A model generated the notes under the pieces. It did not search any database and was not told the DNA's origin. It saw nothing but the letters and a program-made list of their open reading frames with translations. A program made the translations under genes and the position numbers. Below are positions 1 through 4,851 of a DNA stretch of 7,476 nt, piece after piece. This stretch comes from Mariprofundaceae bacterium (lineage in GTDB: Bacteria > Pseudomonadota > Zetaproteobacteria > Mariprofundales > Mariprofundaceae): contig JALVTX010000163.1 in assembly GCA_027035825.1 (NCBI GenBank), positions 1-7,476 on the forward strand, read 5' to 3'. Within the stretch, counting starts at the first letter, position 1. The number at the start of each line of letters is the position of its first letter.

Positions 1-68
1 CCGTCATCCGGCGCGATGAAGCCGAAGCCCTTGGCGTCGTTGAACCATTTTACTGTACCTGTAGCCAT
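1..68 (-). CDS. Cold-shock protein (CspA family), 5' part only
   Basis: The minus strand reads MATGTVKWFNDAKGFGFI followed by APDD before running off the window. This is the N-terminus of the small CspA-type OB-fold proteins; it holds the KWFN segment and the RNP1-like KGFGFI motif that contacts single-stranded nucleic acid. Family members are about 65-70 residues, so roughly one third is visible. The ATG is preceded by TTGAGG, ten bases upstream, a usable ribosome binding site. Family members act as cytoplasmic RNA chaperones, and some are cold-induced. Which paralogue this is, and whether it is cold-regulated, cannot be told from this fragment. It lies downstream of murJ on the same strand, about 150 bp away, and so is probably transcribed separately. 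Confidence 0.93.
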   Translation of the reverse strand, partial: MATGTVKWFNDAKGFGFIAPDD

Positions 69-221
69 GAAAATATACCTCAATCAAATGAAATTACCGT
101 GCGACACGCTGGTGCAATGAATTGTGAGCAGGGAAAATGTTTCTCAAGACAAACAAAAAACCTTACATCAGCCATGTGCAACACGCGCACCTTAGACCCC
201 TTGCCGGCATAAAGCCAGCTT
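69..221 (-). promoter_or_regulatory. Leader/promoter region of the cold-shock gene
   Basis: This 153-bp gap between the murJ stop and the cold-shock start is clearly more AT-rich than murJ. On the minus strand it contains two TTGCAC hexamers and T-rich tracts that could form -35/-10 elements, but no pair is close enough to consensus to fix a start site. A long AT-rich untranslated leader is common for cspA-type genes. No convincing terminator for murJ is visible: the one hairpin just after its stop (203-217) has no U-tract on the minus strand. Confidence 0.35.
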
Positions 222-1784
222 TTATTTGCTTGTGCGCGAAGCCGCGGGCCACAGCCGTTCGCCCAGGAGGCGCGCGGCGAGGAAGTAGATGGCCGCGCCG
301 CCGCCCACGGCCAGCGCCAGCCAGGCCGCCTGCATGGCCTTGTGCTCGGGCCAGGGCCATCCGGCCCGCAAGGCGAGCAGGAAGCCGACCATCGGCGCGC
401 AGGCCAGGGCGGCCCGCAGCATGCGCCCCAGCGCCGCGCCGTCCAGCAGCCGCCCGTGCCTGCGCCGCAGGTGGAAGAACAGCAGCCCCGTGTTCACCCA
501 GGAGGCCAGCGACGTGGCCAGCGCCAGGCCCAGGTAGCCCAGGGGCCACATCAGGATGCCGGCGGCGGCGATGTTCACGGCCACGCTGAGCGCCGCGTAG
601 CGCATCGGCGTGGTGGAGTCCTTGGCCGCGTAGCAGGCGGTGGCCAGCACCCGCGTCCAGCAGAAGGCCACCAGGCCCAGCGCGTAGGCTTGGAGCGCGT
701 GCGCGGTGGCGAGGCTGGCCGCGTGCGTGAAGCGTCCCTGCTCGAACAGGGTGACGATGATGGGCTCGGCCAGCAGCAGCAGGCCGGCCACGGCCGGCAG
801 TGTGATCCAGGTGAGCCAGCCCAGCCCCCGGCGCAGCTCATCCACGGCCGCCGCCTCGCGCCCGGCCGCGAAGTGCTCGGAGAGCGCCGGCAACAACGCC
901 GTGCCCATGGCGATGCCGAACAGCGCCAGCGGCAACTGCACGATGCGGTCGGAATAGTAGAGCCAGGACACCGCGCCCACCGGCAGCAGCGTGGCCAGGA
1001 TGGTGCCGACCAGGATGTTGATCTGCACCGCCGCCACGCCCACCACGGCCGGGCCGAACAGCTTCAGGGTGCGCACGAGCGCCGGGTGGCGCGGGTTCCA
1101 GCGCGGGCGCGGCAGCCAGCCGATGCGCCGCAGCGCCGGGAACTGGATGCCCAGTTGCAGCGCCCCGCCGGCCAGCACGCCGACGGCCAGCGCCCTGGCC
1201 GTGTCGTCGAAGCCGGGCGCGAGCACGATGGCGGCGAAGATGATGGCCACGTTCAGCAGCGCCGGGCTGGCCGCCGCCACCGCGAAGCGGCGGTGCGCGT
1301 TCAGCACCGCCCATGCCATCGCCGCCAGCGAAATCATCGCCATGTAGGGGAACATCCAGCGCGCCAGCGTCAGCGCCTCGCGCCAGCGGTCGGGCTCGTC
1401 GTGGAAGCCGGGCGCGAACACGAGCAGCAGCCACGGCATCAGCGCCATGCCGGCCGCGGTGAACAGGATGAGCGCCGCCAGCAGCAGGCCGGCCAGCGCG
1501 TCCAGGAAATCGCGCGCCTCGGCCTCGCCCTTGCGGCGCTCCTCGGCCAGCACCGGCACCAGGGCCACGGTCAGCGTGCCCTCGGCGAACATGCGGCGGA
1601 AGAAATTGGGCAGCTTGAAGGCCACGAAGAAGGCGTCCGCCACCATGCCGGCGCCGAGCACGCGCGCCAGCAGGATGTCGCGCACGAAGCCCAACACGCG
1701 CGAGAGCAGCGTCCAGCCGCCCACGGTGGAGGCGGTTTTGAGCAGCCGCGTTCCCGCCCCGGTGTTTGACTTGTCTGCGCTCAT
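222..1784 (-). CDS. murJ: Lipid II flippase MurJ (MviN)
   Basis: This is a complete 520-residue polytopic inner-membrane protein of the MOP superfamily; E. coli MurJ is 511 residues with 14 transmembrane helices. MurJ flips the peptidoglycan precursor lipid II across the cytoplasmic membrane. The N-terminal signature is intact: SRVLGFVRD (28-36), then DAFFVAFKLPNFFRRMFAEG (50-69). By position, R29, R35, D50 and R63 match the E. coli residues R18, R24, D39 and R52, which are important for function. R280, in YYSDRIVQLP, matches R270. About 14 hydrophobic segments run to residue 505. The ATG at 1784 follows an AAAGGGG (1799-1805) that is unusually far away, 14 nt; a small palindrome fills the spacer. 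It is divergent from rpsU, and the rpsU promoter lies in its first codons. It ends with TAA. No frameshift or missing segment is seen. Confidence 0.97.
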   Translation of the reverse strand: MSADKSNTGAGTRLLKTASTVGGWTLLSRVLGFVRDILLARVLGAGMVADAFFVAFKLPNFFRRMFAEGTLTVALVPVLAEERRKGEAEARDFLDALAGLLLAALILFTAAGMALMPWLLLVFAPGFHDEPDRWREALTLARWMFPYMAMISLAAMAWAVLNAHRRFAVAAASPALLNVAIIFAAIVLAPGFDDTARALAVGVLAGGALQLGIQFPALRRIGWLPRPRWNPRHPALVRTLKLFGPAVVGVAAVQINILVGTILATLLPVGAVSWLYYSDRIVQLPLALFGIAMGTALLPALSEHFAAGREAAAVDELRRGLGWLTWITLPAVAGLLLLAEPIIVTLFEQGRFTHAASLATAHALQAYALGLVAFCWTRVLATACYAAKDSTTPMRYAALSVAVNIAAAGILMWPLGYLGLALATSLASWVNTGLLFFHLRRRHGRLLDGAALGRMLRAALACAPMVGFLLALRAGWPWPEHKAMQAAWLALAVGGGAAIYFLAARLLGERLWPAASRTSK

Positions 1785-1793
1785 GGCGATAAT
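1766..1793 (+). promoter_or_regulatory. Putative sigma-70 promoter of the rpsU operon
   Basis: TTGACT at 1766-1771 (5 of 6 to TTGACA), a 16-bp spacer, then GATAAT at 1788-1793 (5 of 6 to TATAAT). Transcription would start near 1800 and give a leader of about 90 nt before rpsU. The promoter lies across the first codons and start of the divergent murJ gene, so RNA polymerase bound here could compete with murJ transcription. It is the best promoter match upstream of rpsU. Confidence 0.6.
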
Positions 1794-1797
1794 CGCC
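1785..1797 (-). other. Palindrome between the murJ SD and start codon
   Basis: GGCGATaATCGCC is an odd palindrome with 6-bp arms, directly abutting the murJ ATG. In the murJ mRNA a small hairpin here would shorten the effective distance between the AAAGGGG element (1799-1805) and the ATG. On the opposite strand the same bases contain the GATAAT -10 box of the putative rpsU promoter. Either role is inference. Confidence 0.4.
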
Positions 1798-1814
1798 GCC
1801 CCTTTGCATAGCCG

Positions 1815-1828
1815 GCAAGCGTGCTTGC
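1815..1828 (+). repeat. Inverted repeat in the rpsU leader
   Basis: GCAAGC-GT-GCTTGC is a perfect 6-bp inverted repeat, foldable as a 5-bp stem with a CGTG loop. It lies in the predicted rpsU leader. A second perfect palindrome, GCATGCGCATGC (1855-1866), follows just before the Shine-Dalgarno. Their function is unknown; a leader structure or protein-binding sites are possible. Confidence 0.35.
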
Positions 1829-1890
1829 GGCCGTGAATTGGCCAGCCAGCCTACGCATGCGCATGCAAAGCGGAAGGGGGTGATGTGTTC

Positions 1891-2106
1891 ATGCCGGGAG
1901 TTCGAGTTGATCCCGAGGACGATTTCGAGTTCGCGCTCAAGCGCTTTCGGAAGCAGGTGGAGCGCGCGGGCGTCATCAGCGAGTGTCGTCGTCGCGAGGC
2001 CTACGAGAAGCCGTCCGTCGCGCGCAAGCGCAAGGAGGCGGCGGCGCGCAAGCGCCTGATGAAGCGGCTACGCCGCATTCGTCGCCGCGAGATGCGCGAC
2101 TACTGA
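1891..2106 (+). CDS. rpsU: Small ribosomal subunit protein bS21
   Basis: A 71-residue, very basic protein beginning MPGVRVDPEDDFEFALKRFR, with the family core ERAGVISECRRREAYEKPSVAR-K and an arginine/lysine-rich tail ending RDY. bS21 binds the 30S platform near the 3' end of 16S rRNA and helps translation initiation. The length matches the usual 70-71 residues. I chose the ATG at 1891 because family members start MP-V-V. AAGGGGG (1874-1880) lies 10 nt upstream. An in-frame GTG at 1885, 4 nt from that element, would add two residues and is less likely. It is the first gene of the macromolecular-synthesis operon, followed after a 104-nt gap by yqeY. The tail diverges from E. coli S21, but the core is unmistakable. 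Confidence 0.95.
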   Translation: MPGVRVDPEDDFEFALKRFRKQVERAGVISECRRREAYEKPSVARKRKEAAARKRLMKRLRRIRRREMRDY

Positions 2107-2133
2107 GGCGCCGCCAGGCGCACGAAGGAAAGG

Positions 2134-2166
2134 GGCAATGCCGGGCGCGAGTCGTCCGGCATTGTC
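2134..2166 (+). repeat. Stem-loop between rpsU and yqeY
   Basis: CAATGCCGG (2136-2144) and CCGGCATTG (2156-2164) are perfect 9-bp arms around an 11-nt loop. The stem extends to 11 bp with one G-U pair. No U-tract follows, so it is not a standard intrinsic terminator. In the classic rpsU-dnaG-rpoD operon of E. coli, an intergenic terminator after rpsU and RNA processing set the different protein levels. This hairpin is in the right place for a similar attenuating or mRNA-stabilising role, which is inference. Confidence 0.55.
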
Positions 2167-2210
2167 GTCAGGGCCTTCCGCCACGGGCGGGGCGGCCTAG
2201 GAGGCGAAGG

Positions 2211-2657
2211 ATGTTGATGCAACGGATTACCGAGGACATGAAGGCGGCCATGAAGGCGGGCGACAAGGCGCGGCTTTCGGCCATCCGCATGCTCCGCGCC
2301 GCCATCAAGGACAAGGAAATCGAGCTGGGCCGCGCGCCGGACGAGGCGGAGCTCGTGGCGCTGCTTTCCCGCCTGGTGAAGCAGCGGCTGGACGCGGCGC
2401 GGCAATACGAGGAGGGCGGCCGCGCCGAGCTGGCCGAGCGCGAGCGGCGCGAGGCCGAGGTCTATCGCGCCTACCTGCCGGAGCCGCTGGGCGCCGACGA
2501 GCTGGCCGCGCTGGTTGAAGCGGCCATCGCCGAGACGGGCGCCGCCGGCATGCGCGACATGGGCAAGGTGATGGCGGCCCTCAAGCCCAGGGTGCAGGGC
2601 CGCGCGGACATGGGCGAGGTCTCTACGCTGGTCAGGGAGAAGCTGGCCGGGCGCTGA
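2211..2657 (+). CDS. yqeY: GatB/YqeY domain-containing protein
   Basis: A 148-residue cytoplasmic protein of the YqeY family, with the usual length and helical architecture. The N-terminus MLMQRITEDMKAAMKAGDK and the segment LSAIRMLRAAIKDKEIE are family hallmarks, as are RQYEEGGRAELAERE-type and YLPEPL stretches in the middle and a C-terminal GKVMAALKPRVQGRADM motif. The C-terminal part resembles the tRNA-binding tail domain of GatB, the amidotransferase subunit that makes Gln-tRNA or Asn-tRNA. A role in tRNA-linked amidation is suggested for the family but is not established. TAGGAGG at 2198-2204, 6 nt away, fixes the ATG at 2211 rather than the one at 2217. It is normally found between rpsU and dnaG; here the accessory insertion begins right after it. 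Confidence 0.95.
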   Translation: MLMQRITEDMKAAMKAGDKARLSAIRMLRAAIKDKEIELGRAPDEAELVALLSRLVKQRLDAARQYEEGGRAELAERERREAEVYRAYLPEPLGADELAALVEAAIAETGAAGMRDMGKVMAALKPRVQGRADMGEVSTLVREKLAGR

Positions 2658-2687
2658 TTACATTGAGAGCCTTGCGGGAGGGCTGGC

Positions 2688-2909
2688 ATGGCAACCGTGA
2701 TTCTTCGGCTTCCCGACGACAAGCACATGCGGCTCAAGGCTTTGGCTTGCCGGCGGCACATATGCGTGAACAGGCTGCTGGAAGATCTTTCGACCCAAGC
2801 CATCGCGGAATTCGACGCGGAAAACCGCTTCCGCGTGTTGGCCGCGAAGGGCGATGTCGCCAAGGGCCTGGATGTGCTCAACCGACTTGATCGTGTTTTG
2901 GGAGATTGA
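2688..2909 (+). CDS. Ribbon-helix-helix antitoxin-like protein (toxin partner missing)
   Basis: This 73-residue protein begins MATVILRLPDDKHMRLKALA, then VNRLLEDLSTQAIAEFDAEN. A short beta strand (VILRLP) followed by two helices is the ribbon-helix-helix DNA-binding fold of CopG/HicB-like antitoxins, which bind their own operator and, through the C-terminal tail, a toxin. The tail here (DVAKGLDVLNRLDRVLGD) is in the usual place for toxin binding. GGGAGGG at 2676-2682 lies 5 nt before the ATG. The gene sits only 30 nt after yqeY, so it is probably co-transcribed. The stop overlaps a downstream ATG (TGATG), the typical coupling to a toxin gene, but that reading frame fails after 38 codons. The family is clear; the specific toxin type is not. 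Confidence 0.8.
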   Translation: MATVILRLPDDKHMRLKALACRRHICVNRLLEDLSTQAIAEFDAENRFRVLAAKGDVAKGLDVLNRLDRVLGD

Positions 2910-3025
2910 TGCCTACGGCAGCACTGGCCATAGATGGTTTTTATTCAACCAAATCTGATCTATCATATTCTCGAATGGCACCGATTGTTGTTTTATCGAA
3001 CCACTGTATGCAATTCATTATTTGA
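2909..3025 (+). pseudogene. Possible truncated toxin start after the orphan antitoxin
   Basis: An ATG overlaps the antitoxin stop by one base (TGATG), as expected for a coupled toxin gene. The frame codes 38 residues beginning MPTAALAIDG, and then runs into AT-rich DNA antisense to the neighbouring YbjN-like gene. Composition changes sharply near 2930-2940. I read this as the first ten or so codons of a toxin gene, cut by insertion of the AT-rich block. The peptide is too short to assign to a toxin family, and it may be chance. Confidence 0.3.
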
Positions 3026-3357
3026 AGAGGCGTCACGCCTTCTGCATAAGGAATATAGTAATCGGCTAAAAGAACATCACCTCTAGGCATAGAAAAACGG
3101 GCAAACACAACACCATCATTAAGGTTGTTTATCAGAGTTAGTTTTTCTTCTCTGCTTCGATTATCTTTGAAGCCAAAAATTGACATGAATTTTAATAGTT
3201 TCTTCTTGCCGTCAACGGAAATTATTTGGTAGAAACCCGATGGTCCTTTTATTCTTACGTATCCATTATCGTCAAGCTTCGGTTTCATATAAGCTGCTTT
3301 GAATAGCTCTTGCATTTTCTCATTGCTCATTTCTTCTGGTGAGATAATGGTTGTCAT
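2941..3357 (-). CDS. YbjN-like domain protein, probably cytoplasmic
   Basis: A 138-residue protein with no signal peptide or membrane segment. Its pattern fits the YbjN/bacterial sensory transduction regulator fold: GYVRIKGPSGFYQIISVDGKK (32-52), LTLINNLNDGVVFARFSMP in the middle, then YYIPYAEGVTPLQIMNCIQWFD. The middle asparagine-rich helix, the following strand and the late G-V-T turn align with the same elements of the upstream gene at 3462-3938. YbjN folds resemble secretion chaperones; no biochemical activity is known that could be assigned here. CAGGAGT lies about 9 nt before the ATG. The gene is much more AT-rich than the flanking core genes, suggesting horizontal origin. A strong terminator separates it from its neighbour, so it should have its own promoter, but I see no clear one. 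Confidence 0.75.
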   Translation of the reverse strand: MTTIISPEEMSNEKMQELFKAAYMKPKLDDNGYVRIKGPSGFYQIISVDGKKKLLKFMSIFGFKDNRSREEKLTLINNLNDGVVFARFSMPRGDVLLADYYIPYAEGVTPLQIMNCIQWFDKTTIGAIREYDRSDLVE

Positions 3358-3383
3358 TTTGAATAACTCCTGCCGCCTATTTT

Positions 3384-3402
3384 CGTAACGCGTAAGCGTA
3401 AG
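3384..3402. repeat. Three tandem CGTAA(g/c) units
   Basis: CGTAACG-CGTAAG-CGTAAG, three short near-identical units lying between the terminator and the start of the downstream YbjN-like gene on the minus strand. This is where a regulator of that gene would bind, but a chance micro-repeat is equally possible. Confidence 0.25.
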
Positions 3403-3411
3403 TCCAGTTAC

Positions 3412-3456
3412 AAACTCGGGCCCAAAGGCGCATACTGTGCCTTTGGGCCCGAGTTT
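3412..3456 (-). terminator. Intrinsic, probably bidirectional terminator
   Basis: The arms AAACTCGGGCCCAAAGGC (3412-3429) and its exact complement (3439-3456) give an 18-bp perfect stem around a 9-nt loop. AAA on one side and TTT on the other supply short U-tracts in both directions. It lies 5 nt after the stop of the secreted YbjN-like gene and would end that transcript before the next minus-strand gene. Confidence 0.85.
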
Positions 3457-3461
3457 AGCAG

Positions 3462-3938
3462 CTATTGGTCAATCATTTCTTTCTTAAAAAGATTTAGGGC
3501 TTTTCTCCACCAATTAAACGTATCTTCTAAGTTGTCTTGAGTTACACCATGATCAATGTTGACGCTCATCAGTAGCACTGGATCACCATCATCATCGATG
3601 TAGGCTTTGCCAAATCTCTTCTTGTGGTTCCATCTATTTACATCTCTCAATGAAACTCTTGCTCCGCCCCACGAGGCAACAAATTGGATGTCATCACACT
3701 CTTTCCCGTTTTGGCATCCATAAAAGAAAATGCCATATTTATTTCCATCAATTCGTCCTACGATAAGCGGATCGTTGCTCGAATCTTTCTTGAGTTCCGC
3801 ACTACCATATCCCTTAGCAATATTCAGGATTGCGGCAGGGTTTTCAGCAGAAACAATATTTGCTGCGTAAGTTTCTGGTGCAGCCACCGTGCTTAGGCAA
3901 ACGATTGTTGCTGATGCAAGCCAATTTCTCTTATTCAC
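3462..3938 (-). CDS. Secreted YbjN domain-containing protein
   Basis: A 158-residue protein starting at GTG 3938, chosen because GGAGG (3946-3950) lies 7 nt upstream and because it begins exactly with a signal peptide. An in-frame TTG at 3971 would put 11 polar residues in front and is rejected. Residues 1-25 are MNKRNW, then a hydrophobic stretch, then TYA-AN, a signal-peptidase I site, so export to the periplasm is expected. The mature part has YbjN-family motifs: VGRIDGNKYGIFFYGC, DIQFVASW, VNRWNHKKRFGKAYIDDDGDP, VNIDHGVTQDNLEDTFNWW. Its function is unknown; the family is loosely linked to sensory regulation and motility in enterobacteria. It is very AT-rich compared with murJ and dnaG. 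Upstream is a near-consensus promoter and downstream a strong terminator, so it looks like a complete single-gene unit. Confidence 0.85.
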   Translation of the reverse strand: MNKRNWLASATIVCLSTVAAPETYAANIVSAENPAAILNIAKGYGSAELKKDSSNDPLIVGRIDGNKYGIFFYGCQNGKECDDIQFVASWGGARVSLRDVNRWNHKKRFGKAYIDDDGDPVLLMSVNIDHGVTQDNLEDTFNWWRKALNLFKKEMIDQ

Positions 3939-4003
3939 AATAATGCCTCCAGATTGTTTTGTCCCTCCCAATGCTGATTACGCAAACAAGAACGACATTG
4001 CAA

Positions 4004-4032
4004 ATTTTTCCATGCTTCAAGGTGTCTGTCAA
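4004..4032 (-). promoter_or_regulatory. Promoter of the secreted YbjN-like gene
   Basis: On the minus strand, a perfect TTGACA -35 (4032-4027), a 17-bp spacer, and AAAAAT (4009-4004; 4 of 6 to TATAAT). Transcription would start near 3997, giving a leader of about 60 nt before the GTG. The -35 lies in GGTGTCTGTCAAT (plus strand), which resembles the end of an insertion sequence. The promoter may therefore be a hybrid created by a mobile-element end. Confidence 0.6.
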
Positions 4033-4119
4033 TCGAGATGCGTCCCTTAATTTTGCGGCCGATCCACGCCTCATGCATTTCGGCCAGCATGGCGGCAAAG
4101 AGCCTGAGGCCAGCCGCGC
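4030..4119 (-). pseudogene. Possible C-terminal remnant of an IS256-type transposase
   Basis: One minus-strand frame reads GLRLFAAMLAEMHEAWIGRK followed by IKGRIS. This is reminiscent of the C-terminal (R)L-ALLAE-.-EW--GR segment of some mutator/IS256-family transposases. Just beyond it lies GGTGTCTGTCAAT (4021-4033), which looks like an insertion-sequence terminus. The frame has no start and runs on from the end of the toxin gene. The match is from memory of family pattern only, so confidence is low; the alternative is non-coding junction DNA. Confidence 0.3.
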
Positions 4120-4125
4120 TGTAAG

Positions 4126-4434
4126 TCAGCCTAGTGGGAATTCGAGCAGGTAGCGGCGCAGCCGGCGCTCGCCGCGCATGATGTGCACGATCCAGGCCAT
4201 GTTGCTGTCCAGCCGGTAAAAGACGCGGCAGGGGCCGACGATGATTTCCCGGTAGCGTTCGCCTTCCAGCTCCGGGGGAAAGTGGCCGGATTCCGGGAAA
4301 TCCCGCAGACGCTCCACGGCGGTCATCACGCGCCGCACGAGGGCGCGTGCGGCGGGCGGGTTGTCCAGGGCGATGTATTCGGCGATGCCGTCGAGGTCCG
4401 AAAGCGCCGGATCCGTCCAGCTTATTTTAGCCAC
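4126..4434 (-). CDS. RelE/ParE-family toxin
   Basis: A 102-residue basic protein: MAKISWTDPALSDLDGIAEY (1-20), RVMTAVERLRDFPESGHFPPE, YREIIVGPCRVFYRLD and a basic stretch RGERRLRRYL near the end. This is the compact RelE/ParE fold of type II toxins, which act either on mRNA at the ribosome (RelE) or on DNA gyrase (ParE). The sequence looks more ParE-like (Y-.-I-.-P-.-R-.-.-Y-R pattern), but the target cannot be read from it. The start is GTG at 4434, inside the antitoxin gene, so the two frames overlap by 13 bp; this indicates translational coupling. No separate ribosome binding site is evident. Full length for the family, with no disruption seen. Confidence 0.9.
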   Translation of the reverse strand: MAKISWTDPALSDLDGIAEYIALDNPPAARALVRRVMTAVERLRDFPESGHFPPELEGERYREIIVGPCRVFYRLDSNMAWIVHIMRGERRLRRYLLEFPLG

Positions 4435-4679
4435 TTGGAGAGCGCGTCCCGGGCCTCGTCGTGCGTGCGGGTGCGGCCCTCGGCGATGGCGGCCTCGCCG
4501 CGCGCGATGCCTTCGAGGATGCGCATGCGCCGCTGCATGAGCTCGTAATCCTCGACATCCACGAGGTAGGCCGAGGGGCGGCCATGCTCGGTGATGAGCA
4601 CCGGCTCCTTCGAGCGGTGGAGGTCGGCCAGGATGCGGGTGGCCTGCCGCTTCAGGGTGGTGACCAGTTCCGTCTTCAT
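4422..4679 (-). CDS. Phd/YefM-family antitoxin
   Basis: An 85-residue protein with the N-terminal Phd/YefM DNA-binding fold: LKRQATRILADLHRSKEPVL, then ITEHGRPSAYLVDVEDYE, the usual 'I-T--G-P-A-L-' strand and turn. The C-terminal half is a charged helix that would wrap the toxin. It is the first gene of the pair and would neutralise the RelE/ParE toxin and repress the operon. The ATG at 4679 has no recognisable Shine-Dalgarno. An inverted repeat (4683-4702) and a -10-like box lie so close that the mRNA may be leaderless. The pair points away from dnaG, toward the AT-rich block. Confidence 0.9.
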   Translation of the reverse strand: MKTELVTTLKRQATRILADLHRSKEPVLITEHGRPSAYLVDVEDYELMQRRMRILEGIARGEAAIAEGRTRTHDEARDALSKWLK

Positions 4680-4682
4680 GCG

Positions 4683-4702
4683 AGTGACACTAGGTTGTCA
4701 CT
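4683..4702 (-). promoter_or_regulatory. Operator-like inverted repeat of the Phd/ParE pair
   Basis: AGTGACA (4683-4689) and TGTCACT (4696-4702) are perfect 7-bp arms around 6 bp. The repeat covers a possible -10 box, TAGTGT (minus, 4692-4687), with a weak -35 TTGTGG (4715-4710) 17 bp away. Phd/YefM antitoxins autoregulate by binding palindromes at this position; assignment to this antitoxin is inference. Confidence 0.55.
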
Positions 4703-4718
4703 TGCGGCCCCACAAGTT

Positions 4719-4805
4719 CCGCTGTCATTTCTGGGTGAGGTGCTGGCTCGGACGGACATCGTTGAGCTCATCGGCCGTCATGTGCAACTGAGAACGGCAG
4801 GTTGA
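4719..4805 (+). pseudogene. dnaG 5' fragment (truncated copy)
   Basis: This frame encodes SFLGEVLARTDIVELIGRHV then QL, corresponding to residues 7-28 of the intact primase with a single change, D10G. It then reads RTAG and stops at TGA 4803-4805. The start codon and first residues are not preserved, and everything after residue 28 is missing, so it cannot make a primase. The downstream end overlaps the -35 element of the following toxin-antitoxin operon. It is the relic of a dnaG start displaced from the gene body by about 0.9 kb. Confidence 0.88.
4724..4791 (+). repeat. 68-bp direct repeat, copy 1 (in the dnaG fragment)
   Basis: This copy matches 5623-5690 at 66 of 68 positions. The two differences are G for A in CTGG(G/A)TGAGG and T for C in ATCGT(T/C)GAG. 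Both ends of the identity are abrupt. The offset between copies is 899 bp, and the whole VapC-type toxin-antitoxin pair lies between them. Confidence 0.95.
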
Positions 4806-4833
4806 CTTGGTCATGTGACTGGACTAACTTGGT
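4802..4833 (+). promoter_or_regulatory. Promoter/operator of the Phd-VapC pair
   Basis: TTGACT (4802-4807), a 17-bp spacer, then TAACTT (4825-4830). The -35 is good and the -10 weak. The heptamer ACTTGGT occurs at 4805-4811 and 4827-4833, 22 bp apart (about two helical turns), and GTCA-TG-TGAC lies between them. These flank and overlap the promoter, as expected for an antitoxin operator. Confidence 0.5.
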
Positions 4834-4851
4834 TCTCCCAAGGAGGCAGCC

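Noticed and set aside
203..217. Hairpin GCCGGC-ATAAA-GCCAGC as a murJ terminator
   Set aside because: The T-rich tract is on the plus strand, where no gene ends; on the murJ strand there is no U-tract and the stem is short.
342..1769. 475-codon open frame on the plus strand
   Set aside because: It is antisense to murJ; its Q/R/H/G-rich translation is typical of a GC-rich shadow frame, while murJ has full family motifs.
3384..3456. Integron attC site around the long inverted repeat
   Set aside because: No matching core sites (GTTRRRY and RYYYAAC) flank the hairpin, and no integrase gene is present; a terminator explains it.
3939..3971. TTG start for the secreted YbjN-like protein
   Set aside because: It would put 11 polar residues before a good signal peptide; the GTG at 3938 has a well-placed GGAGG.
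4461..4805. 114-codon plus-strand frame ending in the dnaG fragment
   Set aside because: Its first 80 or so codons are the antisense of the Phd antitoxin; only the dnaG relic at its end is meaningful.
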